A stretch of 64,000 nt of DNA from Deuterostichococcus epilithicus (taxonomy: Eukaryota; Chlorophyta; Trebouxiophyceae; Prasiolales; Stichococcaceae): NCBI GenBank assembly GCA_033439295.1, contig JAVTLE010000005.1, positions 3,770,501 through 3,834,500 on the forward strand, written 5' to 3'. Below the pieces are notes generated by a model. It did not search any database, was not told the origin of the DNA, and saw only the letters and a program-made list of their open reading frames with translations. Position numbers and translations under genes: made by a program. This document shows, piece after piece, positions 24,588-36,164 of this stretch (within the stretch, counting starts at the first letter, position 1; each line of letters starts with the position of its first letter).

Positions 24588-27500
24588 CTACTTGACCATC
24601 TTAACCTTCATCTGCCGCTTCTGCATGACCGCCTTCCGCTTCTCCTCATATTTTTGTCGCTGCTGCGGCGTCATACGCCGCATCTTCTCCTGCAGCAGGC
24701 ACGCAGGGAGGCATCATCGATGTGACCGCGAGTCTGACACCATTGCGATGTGGTTGCAAAGCATGCTGTTCCCTTGATGCTCTGCATGCAGCAAGGGGTG
24801 TGGCACATGGCATCCGACCCAATTGCAGGAGCAGGGTCCCTGTCATTCTGTGGCTGCGCTCAGAGCACAGCAGCCCTTTGGGCACTCCTTGCAGCTGGCA
24901 CCCTGTGCCGCATGCGACTGCCGCAGCCTCGCCGGCGGCTGCGCAGCATGCACGTGCCCGTGCCCGCCGCGGCAGCCCCAGACCCTTCATGTGTCGGCAC
25001 ACCCCTCGACTGTGAATGAGAACCCTTTCACACCTGCTCCTCCAGGAACTTCTTCTCCCGCCGCTGGGCCACAAGGTCCACCTGTACAGACACGGAATGT
25101 TGTTCCTGCTAATTCTCAGATTGTCTGTGTTTAAGGAATGCTTTTCACGAGGAATGCTTTGCATTTCTCACCTGCTCTGTCTCCCTCGCCTTGGCCTTGG
25201 CCTCGGCCGCCAGCACCTGCACGCAGCAGACGGCAAAACCCTTGGCAGTCATCGGAGCTCAGCTCGATGATCAACTGGATGGAACGCTGCTGATGCACCT
25301 CCTCGGCTCAGCCTTGGCCTCGGCCGCCAGCACCTGCGATCCGGCCTGCGCAATGGGCACACAGCCTTTGGCTCCTTCTGACAGGAGGGTCGATGCACTG
25401 CTGCCGCAAAGTGCGGTCCACCCCCGGCCCCCTGGGAGATGCCGCACATGCTGGAGGATTGGTGCATGACACAGGAGCAAGGATGGAGGAGCAACACAGC
25501 ACAGGTCGTTTGGGCGGAGCTCGACACGTAAGGCCAAGCCTGCAGAGTCATTCGCGGTGTGCGCAGGCTCGCAGCCCTTGGCGCTGCAGCGAGTCAATGC
25601 TGCGCCAGTGCATGGACATGCAGAGGCCAGCATCGACAGAGGCACCAGCACATGCGACGTCTCAGAAGGAACATCGTCGGCATGGACCTTTTCACGGCTC
25701 CTGCACGCACCTCCTGACGTTTGGTCTCTGCGCGCTTGCGTGCCTCAGGCGTCGGCTTATAGGACCCTACCACGTCGATGCACTCGCACACCGCTGCCAT
25801 CAACTTCATCAGCTCCCCCATCTGCGCGGCAGCGGCAGCCGACCTGGTAAGTGAAAGCCTGTGCGACAGGTGGCCAACTGCAGCTGTTTCGTAGGTGCCT
25901 CTGGCCGCACCGCCGCAGGGCATGCAAGTCGGTACTTTGAGGAGCGGCAGACCTATACAACTACGCTTGTCAGAGATGAGCATGCAGCTGCCTATGGCAG
26001 CGACTCGCACATTGAGAACTTTAGATGCATGTTCGAATGCTGGTTCCTGTCTGAAGAACTACATGTCAAGTACAGCTTCTCTGGCGGCAGCAGGGTGAAG
26101 GAGACGCGCAGCACGCCTTCTCTTTCCAGGAGCCCCCTCTCTTGCAGCGACATGTTAGGAACTTGTTGCACGAATACACCTTTTCTGGCGGCGGCAGGTT
26201 GAAGGAGAACCGCAGCACCCGCAGGCTGGCCGCCCTCTCGTCCTCGGTGGTGAAGTGCAGGAAGCGGAAGTACTTCCGCGAGGCCTCCCACGCGCCCTTG
26301 CCAAACACCTGCGCCGGTTTCGCAAATGTCGTCAAAAGATTCAGCAAAGATTTCGAGTGCAAGCGGAGCAGCTGAAGCGCCTTCGCACGGCCTTTCATGC
26401 GTTTCTGCCAAACACCTGTGCAGCCGGTCCGAGACGCTCATTACAAGAAGCTCAGGAGGGCATCAAAGTGCAGAAAGAGGATGAATGCGCGCGACGCTTC
26501 GCACGCCGTCGTCCCTGACGTCTATGCAGCCGACAGAGCGCGGAGATTGCCAAGACGCACGCGTAATGGTGGCGGTGTGCGCCGTGCACAGCACAAACGC
26601 CCGATTGGACCCATCGCAAGAGGACTACTGCAAGAGCCTTTGTTCCTGAAGGTGCAGGAAGCTGCTGCAGACAAGTTTCGTTCTGCCAGGCTGGCTGAGC
26701 GAGGCGGTCGAGCAGCTTGGCGGCAGCCAGGTCGCCAGCAGGACTGCACACTCTTGACAGCAGCTGACAGCAGGTTCTGAGATGCAGCGTGATGCTCCGT
26801 GATGACCGGCACATCTGGCATGAGGGGTCGTGCAGCAGCGACGAGTGTCCACGAGCACCGCCAGCTCTCGGGCATGGGCAACCTGGGCCCGGAACCATTC
26901 AAATTTGAGCCTGGCAACTTTGCAGAACCCAGGCAGGAGACTCACCTGGCTCAGCAGCGCGTCGGTCATGAGGTCGTACAGCAGCGACGAGTGCTCCGCC
27001 AGCACCGTCAGCTGCTTCGGTCCCGGCCAGCCGGCCACGCGGTCCCGCGGCACCTCCAGCCGCTTGGTGAACGCCTGCAGGTCCGCCTCCTCTGCGAGGC
27101 GCTCCTTCGCGAAGCGCGGCTGCCCGATGAACAGCACCTGCAGCGAGTGCATACCAGACGCGATCAGTAAAATTGTCTGAAGTCGGCACCTGGGGCTCCC
27201 CATCGCTTCATGCCCGCCTGTGCGCTGATGTGTGCCGCCAGGTCAACATCTGCATGAGGCTGTTTTGTGGGCTTTGCCGGCGCACCGCGCTGCTGTGTGC
27301 TGCTCGGCTTCTGGCGAGCGGCAACACGATACACGGCTGCGCAGGCTGTCTCAACCCCCAGCGTGTGAACTCCACACTCCGCGCCAGGGCTGGAGCCGCG
27401 CTGCTGGCAGAGGAAATCCTGTTCTCAATGCTGGTCCGAGATGCGAAAAACGGGTGACTCACCATTGGGGCCATAGCGCCCTCGTTCATGGCGATCTCAA

Positions 27501-28944
27501 TGTCCACGAAGTCAGAGCGCGGCTGCACCAGGTACCAGCCCAGGGACAGCAGGTCCTGCCGGCGTTTGAGCTCCAGGCGCGCGACGGCCGACTGGCAGAA
27601 GCGGCGGCCGCTGGCGTGGAAGGTGAACGAGTGGTTGGACTCCCGGATGAGCACCTGCGATGGGCGGCGGTGCGGTTTATGGTGTGCGCCAGGCTGCGCC
27701 GGCAGTCTGCGCCTGGCTGTCGATGTGGTGCCGTGCGCCGCAGTTGACGACTGCAAATAGTGGCTGCAAGAGCCCCCCCCGGGTCAACTTGTGCCGCATG
27801 CAGGATGTGTCGCGCTGCTACGATTGCTCGCCCAATGTGCCCGTCCTGTGCTGCTCATCCCTGGTGGTTCCATATCCAGGCACCTCTGCTTCCCTGTCTG
27901 CCATGGCAGGCTGTACCCAAGGCTGGCAGCACCGGGGTGTGCGTCCTGGCAGCGCATTTCACAGCAGAGCTGCCAGCACTGGCCTGGAAGCCCACGACGC
28001 ACCAGGTGGAGAGGCACCAGGACCGTGGCACTGGAGTTTGCCAGCAAGCAATTTGGTGCCCTCTGTAACACACAAACCGAGCCCCACCTCGCCGCCGGCG
28101 GAGTCGCCGGGCCCGATGAGCGCAAAGTTGCGGTCCAGCACGGCGCCATCTTGACAGAACTCCTGGGCCCACGCCAACGCCAGCGCATCGTTCTCTTTGC
28201 GCCCGAAGAACACGTTGATGGAGTATGCCACCTGGCGGAGCACACACCGAAGGATGTCGAGGTGGTTCCATCTCGCTGGCTGCGGGCATTCGGCTGCAGG
28301 CATCGGTTGCGGGTTGCCTCAGTGAGTGTAAACTTTGCTGCTGGCGCCAAGATGCGCGACCTCTCGCGTCCGCTTTATTGCACTAAGGAAGTACCTTGCA
28401 GCTCGTGCAGAGGGCATGGCGCCAGTGTGCACATGCTGCGATGCATGTGCTACCGGACAGGCGTCAGCGATCCACACGAGGAGACAGGACCTAGCCAAGC
28501 TGGTCCTTGCTTGCGCACCAGGACCAGGGCGCCCAGGATCTCCGGGAGGAAGTCCTTTAGGCTCTTGCGACTGCCGACGTTGAACCACCGTCGGGGCTCA
28601 AGTTTCGCCGCGGCGGCGCTTGGTTTTGATGCTGCTGGCTGCGCCGCTGCATGGTCTAGCGCCTCCTTGCCGGCAGCTATGGTCTCGCCCACAACTGGCT
28701 GCTGCGCGGCGGCCTGGTTGAGTTGCAGCAGAGGCTCAGATGCTGTTTGCAGTGTGGGGCCGTTGCCAGTTGCCGCAAGTTGCGTGCGCATTGCCTAGGA
28801 TGTCCTCACCTTCACGACCGGCTCCGGTATCGTGGCCGTTTCCTCCTCGAACTCGTCAAATCCTTCGAGCTCCGTGGCCCTGCTGACGCTTGCCCCCAGC
28901 ACAAAGCACAGCAGGATCAAGCCAAGCCAGGAGGGCTGCCCCAT
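24588..28944 (-). CDS. CCDC47 / DUF1682 family ER membrane protein
   Basis: Homologue of CCDC47 (PAT complex; chaperones multipass membrane proteins at the ER translocon) and of plant DUF1682 proteins. Exons on the minus strand: 28944-28810, 28698-28519 (start could be 28701), 28231-28088, 27654-27463, 27137-26946, 26308-26180, 25821-25711, 25216-25172, 25081-25034, 24689-24588; about 425 aa, all in phase. A signal peptide (MGQPSWLGLILLCFVLGAS) is followed by an acidic segment (FDEFEEETATIPE). Family blocks are clear: YSINVFFGRKEND, LDRNFALIGPGD, FTFHASGRRFC, LLYDLMTDALLS, KYFRFLHFTTEDE, DVVGSYKPTPEARKRAE. It ends in a Lys/Arg/Glu coiled tail (RRMTPQQRQKYEEKRKA ... MKVKMVK), as in plant members. 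Six of its nine acceptor sites are followed directly by GT (CAG|GT). Confidence 0.95.
25311..25337 (-). repeat. Exact 27-bp echo of a CCDC47-like exon
   Basis: These 27 bases are identical to 25194-25220, which is the CAG acceptor plus the head of the exon 25216-25172 (VLAAEAKA). The copy sits 117 bp upstream, inside the preceding intron. Confidence 0.9.
26071..26117 (-). repeat. Echo of the 3' end and donor of exon 26308-26180
   Basis: By-eye alignment with 26175-26221 gives 39 matches in 47 positions. On the minus strand it reads VLRVSFTLLPPEK against the exon's VLRFSFNLPPPEK. It lies 104 bp downstream in the next intron. Confidence 0.85.
26391..26517 (-). repeat. Two echoes of the head of exon 26308-26180
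   Basis: Bases 26391-26421 match the acceptor and first codons (VFGKG) at 26284-26314. Bases about 26458-26517 read EASRAFILFLHF against the exon's EASRKYFRFLHF. Both are in the preceding intron and neither is open throughout. Confidence 0.7.
26817..26873 (-). repeat. Echo of the tail of exon 27137-26946
   Basis: It matches 26967-27020 (coding for TVLAEHSSLLYDLM) almost base for base through the core CACTCGTCGCTGCTG, with small indels, about 150 bp downstream in the intron. Confidence 0.85.
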
Positions 28945-29579
28945 TACAGCCTCCGCTGATGCGAGCGGATCGGGCTAGATTTTCGTTTGTGAATGCCAGC
29001 GTGAGATGCGATCAGCGATCACACGTGTGGCGTAAGTCGCTCAAGCTGGGTCTGGATTCTCTGGAACACCCTCCCAACAGAAAGAAGACAGCGCTGGAGG
29101 GGCACCTATCGTACGGACTGGCTAGACGTCTCTTCTGCAAGCTCGTGCCAACGTCGAGACTGCGACAATGCTGCAGATGCTCGTCGATCTCGTGTGGGCT
29201 GCAAACTTGCATGTAGTACGTGACGATGACACACCTTGCATCGCCAAATGGTCTCAGCGGTTTCGTCCGCACTTTGCCACAATACCTAAAGCTCAGCAAT
29301 TCAAGCCCAAACCATCACCTGGAACTGCAGCAGCCCTCGCGGTCGCCTGAGCGCAGAAATCGATCCGCCGTGCACCCACATCCTCTGTGATTTTGCCGCT
29401 TACAGAAACATTGAGGCAGCAGTGATCTGCGTGCACGCAATCGCTGACGAACATTCTCCAAGCAGCGTCTTGAAGGCGGCATACGAACTGTTCATCCGTG
29501 CAAGTGGCGCGGCCTCGGCCGCATCAGCAGCCACAGCTTTCAGCCCACAGATTCCAGCCCGCAGCTGCGTCAGCGGGCC
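28945..29579. promoter_or_regulatory. Divergent promoter region, CCDC47-like / TMEM256-like
   Basis: About 0.63 kb separates two start codons on opposite strands. No gene seen. Confidence 0.5.
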
Positions 29580-30189
29580 ATGAACGCCACTCCCACGTCA
29601 GTATGGCTGCGGCTGGCGGCGCTGTCAGGTGCCAGCGCAGTGGCACTTGGCGCTTATGGCGCACACGGACTGAAGCCGGCGGACCCCAAATTCCTGGATA
29701 CATTTGACCGCGGCAACAAGTACCACTTGATCCATTCGCTTCTGCTGGCTGCGGCGCCGCTTGCCAGGCGATCTCCAAAGCCCCTATCGCTGCCGCCACC
29801 TCTGTCAGCTTCAAAACCATGCACAGTCGTTCACCACACAAACCTGTGCAAGTCTGATGACAGCAGGCCTGCATGCAGGCGGCCAAACGTCGTAGGCGGG
29901 CTTACAGCGGCGGGCATCGTGCTGTTTTCTGGCTCCTGCTACGCTGCAGCACTGACAGAGGACAAGGCCCGAGGCATGCTTGCGCCATACGGGTATGGCG
30001 TCTCAGCTCAGTCTGACTGCCTTTCGATGCTCTGCAGCAATCTTCTGGTTTTCGTTGCAGCCTGCGTTTGATGTTGCGACTCTGTGCGATTGGAGCTGGC
30101 AGCGAGCGAAACTGCAACACTGAAGTGTCGACGTGCTGCCGTGCAGTGGCATGAGCCTCATTGCCGCCTGGCTGGCCCTGGCGCTCTGA
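29580..30189 (+). CDS. TMEM256 / DUF423 family small membrane protein
   Basis: Small membrane protein of unknown function, conserved from bacteria (YgdD) to animals (TMEM256). Exons: 29580-29767, 29879-29992, 30147-30189; 114 aa, the usual family length. It has the hallmark ALGAYGAHGL, then NKYHLIHSLLLAAAPLA, VLFSGSCYAAALT, and a last helix MSLIAAWLALAL. The first intron starts AG|GCGATC and so seems to use a GC donor; no GT donor nearby keeps the frame and family alignment. Confidence 0.93.
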
Positions 30190-30688
30190 GAGGCTGGCGG
30201 GCTCGACAGCCTCGGGGCTCTGGTACATGACCAGAGGGTGTGGACAGGCTATCAGGGCAGGGCACAGTATCCAGTGCTGTGCGATGGTCCAATGAGGATG
30301 CCCCTATGGCGAATGACCCGGCTTGCAGGTGCTAGACTGCGGACCAGAACATCAGGAGTTGTTCCAGTCAGATGTCACAGGCTTGGGAACGGCCTGGTCG
30401 TGGGCGTCCTCCGGGCTCCGCCTGTGCCAGTCAGTTGCAGCCTCTGGCTAGGTGCTTGGCACCTGCCGCAGTACGATATTCGAACCGGAGGGGATCAAGA
30501 TAGTGTTCAAGATGCACCGACGGGCCCGAACCAGACCGAGGTTGCACAGCAGGGTTCGAGCAGCCATTGCCTGTTACTGCACCATTGAAAACGAGGCTGC
30601 GAACGTGCCGCGCACGGCGCCTAGTGTCGCAGCAAGACACCTGGCCACGACGGCGGCCAAGCACCGCGGAGCACAGGTCAGGTGCAGC
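30190..30688. other. Intergenic, TMEM256-like to fasciclin gene
   Basis: Five hundred bases between co-directional genes. Nothing recognised. Confidence 0.5.
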
Positions 30689-33600
30689 ATGTCCCGGAAT
30701 CTCGTCATTGCCGCGCTGGCGTCGCTGCTGGTCGTGGGTGGTGCGTCGGCGCAGTCGGTACGCACTTCTCTGGCACTTGCAAGCTGGGTTGCTGACCGAC
30801 CGACCGGCCCGCGCAGCCGGTCTAATCCTCTGGAGGCACACTAGACGCTGCGGTAGGCCATCAACTGAGGGTGCAGCTCCTTCAATTTGACGCCTTGGTG
30901 ATGAAAGTGGCGGCTTGGGGTTGAGGAGATCTGATGCGCGGCATCGTCCGGTGCGTCATGTTGCAGTCGTCACAACCGAAAACGCAAACGCGACGCTGCT
31001 GGCACGAGCCCTCCACGCAGGCGCTCACAGGAAGCTTTCCTACTGCATAGACCTGTTGAATGTCTCCATGCCTGCGTACGGTGCAGCTGGGCATGCCGAC
31101 CCGCCACTGTGCGTCACATCGGAACGGGATCTGGCCGCCTGTGTCGTCAGATATCCTCGTGACCTGCATGCGACGTACAGACTTGCAACGTGTCGCTAGC
31201 AACTGGGGATTTATTGGCGCAGGTCGCGGCCTTTGTCAGTCGCAGCTGCCCCTCCACTGCACCGCCTTTAGGTACTTTTGGACTGCCGCCCCGATAACTG
31301 TTCCGCTTTGGGGTGCGTAGGCCAGCAACTGCACGCGGGCGACCATATTGGCGGCAATTACGAGCAACCCGCGTTGGTCTACAGCGGCGGCCGCAATCAC
31401 GGCGCTGAACGCAACTTACTTGCTTCCGGACCAGAGCGGTCCTGGCACCCTGTTCCTTCCTGTGAACACCGCCTTCGAGGCGCTCGGTGCGTCCATCTTG
31501 ATCTTGCTGTCTGAAACTATCAGCGCTTAGGGGATTGCGCGTTGACACGCACATCATTATGGACTTCGCCAGGGGAGGCTCGAGGTGTAACACGCATCAT
31601 CTGCACGACACTTGGTGGTTTCAAGCACTGCTGCACTAGTGCTGTGCCTCAGACGTTTGCCTGCAACTACAGTAACACCGCCTCCATGTTGCAAATTTTG
31701 CATCAACGGGCTCTACGCGTACGGGAGCCAACGCGGTTCTGAGTGGTGCAGCTGCTTCCTGCGCAGGAGTCAGCACGGACATGCTGCTGTCGAACTACAG
31801 CGGCCAGCTGCTGTCCATCCTGGCCTATCACTCCCTCCTCAACCAGGTACCGCACACAGCGACTTGCCGCAGAATGTGTGCCATGCCCGCTGAACCAGCT
31901 CCAGCCGCGGCTCATGTGACCCTGCCCGCTCATGCAACCCCAGCCTGCATACTGGCCATCGTTGTGTGCAGGCTCGTCCATGCCATCGCTCATCCGCACC
32001 TTGCGGCAGCTTCGACGCCTGCCAGCAATGTGTTTGTTTCAGAAACTTGGCATGGCACTGGAAAACAGGTCCTGCTGTGCGCCATGCAGAACAAGACATT
32101 CAACCGCGCCGCGCTGGTGGCGGCATCGCCCATCCAGACAGACCTGGGCGTGGTATCTACTGCCGTTATTGGGCAGAACATCTCCCTGCCGGTCACTGTT
32201 CAAGAGTCCGTGCGCCGGCGGCAGGGCGTGTTTGGTCGGGTGCGTTCAGAATCCTGATATTTGGCACATCAATTTGGACTAATCTGCCTGGTGCCTGTGT
32301 ATGATGTCGGCGACACTCGTGAGCAAGTGTTGGCAGGACTCGCTCGGTGCAGTCTGTTCTCAAAGGTCCGCACCTGCGCGCCTGCAGGAGGTTGCAAGTG
32401 GCCTTGCACCCAACAACACCGGTCTCCTGCGCAGCGCAGTCAGGACCTGCGGCCTCTACATATATGGTGAGGAGATCACACATCACAACCTCGCCAGGCT
32501 GTGTAGCTCTGGGCGGGCGGTGTCTATCATTTGCAGATTGCCGGGATTCTCAACATTCCAGCTAGCATGCACCTGAACTTGAAACGGCAGCAAGAAGACA
32601 CAGTATTTGGAGATGTGGCAACATCAACATTGAATCGATCTTGTCACTTGACACAGAGGTGGAGGTCGTGCTCCTGCCCGCGCCGCTGGCACAGATCCCA
32701 GATGCCAGACAATGTGAGTGCTCCATCCAGTCGGGCGAGGGCTTCGTTGTTTGCTGCACCATGCTGCGCGTCTGGATTGCTGCTGCTGCATTGACACTCA
32801 GCGTCTCTGTCCAGCGGTCAGCAGCCTCTGCATCGTGACACCTGCAGCCGCTGTGCGAGGCACGAGCAGCGGTTGCCCTGCACCATCGTGTCGTTTCCGA
32901 CTGTTGTGTCGCATCACCACCGCGCAGACCTGGGCAACCTTCCATCAAACATCTCTCAACTCACGCCCGCTGGCCTCGCCGCCGCGGTGGCGTCTGGCGC
33001 GATCATGCTCAGTGCTGGTAATGCGACTGCTGGCAATGTCACCTCCATGGGCATGGGAGCCCCCCCGCCGGCAGGCGCCATGGCTGCGTGAGTCCTGTAA
33101 GCTGCTTGTGTACAAGCTCGTAGCTCTTGGCGAGGACAGGCTCACTGCCTGATTACATTGGGCCTTGCACCGCAAGGCGACCGTGTTTCGCCAACTCTGC
33201 ATCCAGCAAGCTGCTGTACATTCACATCGTGTTTCTGCTGCTGGAATCACGCCTGCTGCTGCATATGCCTCTGCTGTCTTGACACATGGAACATGCACGA
33301 CTGATTGCATTGCATTGGACCTGCCGTCAGGTCAGAATGATTCTGCTGTCGGCACTCACGAAAACGTCTGACCTCCTGCCCGTCATGCTCATTCCTGCTG
33401 CTGTGCCTCTTGCAGGATCGCCGGCATGGCGCTGTCATTGAATGGCACCGGCGGCACACTGTCGTCGACGGCGCCGGTCCTGCTCGCCGGGACAGTGACT
33501 CCGGCCATGTCCGCCAACTCCAGTGCCGCCGCCAATGGCACCGCCGCCGGCATGGGCGCTGCTGCTGGCAACGGCACTGCCGGAAACAGCACCGCCACCG

Positions 33601-36164
33601 CCCTGCCCCTGGGTCCCGGCTTCATCTACATCAATGGGAGTGTCGTGGACGGCATGGGTGTCAACGGCACAGCGACGCTGTTGCGGTCGCTCGACGCTAA
33701 CGGCGCCCGCCTTACGATGGCGACCATCCCTCTGGCAGGTGGGGAAGCTCTCTAGTCTCTGCCTTCTGCCCATCTTGGTTCACCATCGTATTTCAGATGC
33801 CCGACGAGCTAGAGGGCTTAGGCATATGTCATGGCGTCCTGGCTGCTGTTCTGAGGCTGGCATATGGCATGCGCGACTTCAGCTGCATCATCCAATCGTG
33901 TGTCTCGACCTCAGAATATCCAGTGCCCTTCTGAGCTTCGAATGCCTTGCTGACGTGTCAGCGGGCGCAGCCTGGCCAGGCTCGGCAGTCGACGTGATCA
34001 GCCTGCAAAATGGAACCAGTCCTGCAGGTGCAATTGCAGATGGTCGAGCCTGTCTCTTCTGCGTGCTACAGGCGCGACCATCAACGGCACTGCTTTTGCC
34101 GCAACTGGCGTGGCCATCCGTGCAGCATCCGGCATGAACGATACCACCACGGCCACCACTGCCTCGGGCACCAACTCGACGGTGTCATCTGTCACTGGCT
34201 TCGGCGCCGCACTGCCGACGAATGCAGACGGCACATTCAACACCACCACCGCCGGCGGCCTGGTGGGCACGCAGCTCAACTGCGGCTACTTGCAGCTGGG
34301 AGTCGAGCACCGTTGTCGTTCTGGCACTGAGAAGTTGACAGTTCAAGACACTGGGCGTAGCTGGAAATGGCTCTGGCAGAAACGTTGGATCTGGCACATG
34401 GCTCATCGTTCACTGTGTGTCAAGTCGCCTTGCCAGGTTTTGACCACCACCTCTCAGCACGGTTCAGAAGCGAGGCAGCATGCGTGCGGCCTCATGCGAA
34501 GCGCCCGTCCACAATGCAGGTGCTGCTGAACGGGAACTTGACCGGGGGCACGGCGGTCAATGCCACTGCGGCTACTGGTGGTGCCGCCACTGGCAGCCTG
34601 GGCCCGGGCGCCATCCTCATCGCCAATGCAACTGTCACCAATGGCATGGGTGAGGCTCCGAGCCGACTCACAGCACCACTGATCCAGAACACCATCAATC
34701 GTCGACCTGTGCGGCTTCTCCTCACCGAATTCCACGAACTTTCAAATGGTGGCGGCATGATGCACCTAATGTCAGCTGCAGTGGCTGGCCCTTTTTGCGA
34801 CACCTGACAGCACCTGTCTCTGCCTGATCTCCGCTGCATCGCTTGCAACCTGTGCACGTTCGTCCCAGACAGCTGCTGCCCAGGCTCCGACGTCCGCTCC
34901 CTTCCGGAGGGTGCAGCTGGCCATAAATTCTGGCATGACTGTCGCCAAGTGTGCAGCAGCGTGGCTCCGTGGCAGTGCAGGCGTGACGCACAACGCTGGT
35001 CTGTGACTATGCGCCGCCCCGTCGGACGCAGGTGTCAGCGGCATCGCATACCCAGTCGTCAGCGTAGGCCCGAACCGCATCCGCGTCAACAGCGACAACG
35101 CTGTCAACATCACTGGTGCGCGAACACTCGACCAAAAAGAAACATGTCGAGTAATCTCCGCACATGATTGCATGCTGCCCGCCGTGCTGCGTGGTGGCTG
35201 GGGGTGGCTGCAATTTCACCGAGCGCCAGCCATGTTCAAGCACCACGGCGAGCCGACTCGCCGATGCTGCAGCATGGGGACAATGCTGACGCCTTCATGT
35301 TTGCGGCTTATTCATTGTGGCTCTGTGGCTCGGCGGCTCGAGCTGCTTGCCTGTCTACTGGCCGTCAGGCAACTGCTCTGGCTGCGCAGTAAGCAGCTCG
35401 GAGCCTGCGGCGCTGCTTTCAGAGGACAGCAAGGCACAGCTGCTATGTTGCTAGGCACAGTCACAGTCACTCCCTGGTGACCTAAGCATGCCATGGTGCC
35501 ACACCTTAACGCAGCCCTAGCATGGAATCAACCTGTCGGCGGTCCACTGTGTGCAGGCGCCATGCTGACGGGCACCGCGCTGAACGCCACGGGCCCAGCG
35601 GTCGTGCTGCAGGCCGCGTCCGCTGCCGGGGGCCCNGGCGCCGCCTCTGCCGGCTCGCCCGGCGTGCCACCGTCCGATGGTGCGCAACATTCTTCCACCT
35701 CCTCTGTTTCGTCTGGCTGATTTGTGCTTGTCTATGCGTTTTCCACTCAGAGACGGGCCATCGTAGAGGTGGCACGCAAGCTGCCTGCGTCAGGCGCTTT
35801 CAAAGGCAGCATCGTGCTTTGCGGTGGCATGAGAGCCGTGCTGATGTTGCGGCAATCCATGTACTCTCCACCAGTGCCAGTTGTCGCAGCCAGGCATGTG
35901 CCAACCTGACCAAGAATCCAGGCGATTCAGTCGAATGTGGTCTGCGCTTTGCTGAGCGATATGTGCTCTGCGCTCCGACACGCAGGCAGCAGCGCGCCGA
36001 GCAGCGGCTCGGGCAGCGGCACGGGCAGCGGCTCAAGCAGCGGCTCAGGCGCCAACAGCCCGTCATCCGCCCCGGCGCCCGCGCCGCAGTCTGCCGCTGC
36101 CAACTCTGCTGGCGCCGCTGTGGTGCTCGCCGCACTGGCGGCATCTGTCGCCGTGCTGATTTGA
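30689..36164 (+). CDS. Fasciclin (FAS1) domain protein, secreted and probably GPI-anchored
   Basis: Cell-surface adhesion-type or arabinogalactan-like protein. Exons: 30689-30757, 31321-31486, 31767-31846, 32069-32197, 32388-32466, 32657-32713, 32928-33087, 33416-33738, 34072-34301, 34520-34649, 35032-35115, 35557-35679, 35986-36164; 602 aa, all in phase. Residues 1-22 are a signal peptide. One FAS1 domain spans about 24-190: TLFLPVNTAFEAL, LLSILAYHSLLNQ, SAVRTCGLYIYEVEVVLLPAP. The rest is a long Ala/Gly/Thr/Ser stalk with many N-glycosylation sequons (NGT, NAT, NST). It ends in a Ser/Gly repeat (SGSGSGTGSGSS) and a hydrophobic tail (AAVVLAALAASVAVLI) typical of a GPI signal. Base 35636 is an N, in the third position of a proline codon, so harmless. 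Confidence 0.88.
31650..31700 (+). repeat. Weak exon echo in the fasciclin gene
   Basis: Reads CNYSNTASMLQILHQ, resembling SNYSGQLLSILAYHS of the exon 31767-31846 about 120 bp downstream. DNA similarity is modest. Confidence 0.4.

Noticed and set aside
28796-28809. Apparent 15-bp intron (GTGAGG...CTAG) in the CCDC47-like gene
   Set aside because: Far too short to splice in algae; a later CAG at 28699-28701 gives a normal intron in the same phase.
35636-35636. Ambiguous base N inside a fasciclin-gene exon
   Set aside because: It is the third base of CCN and does not change the protein or frame; an assembly ambiguity, not biology.
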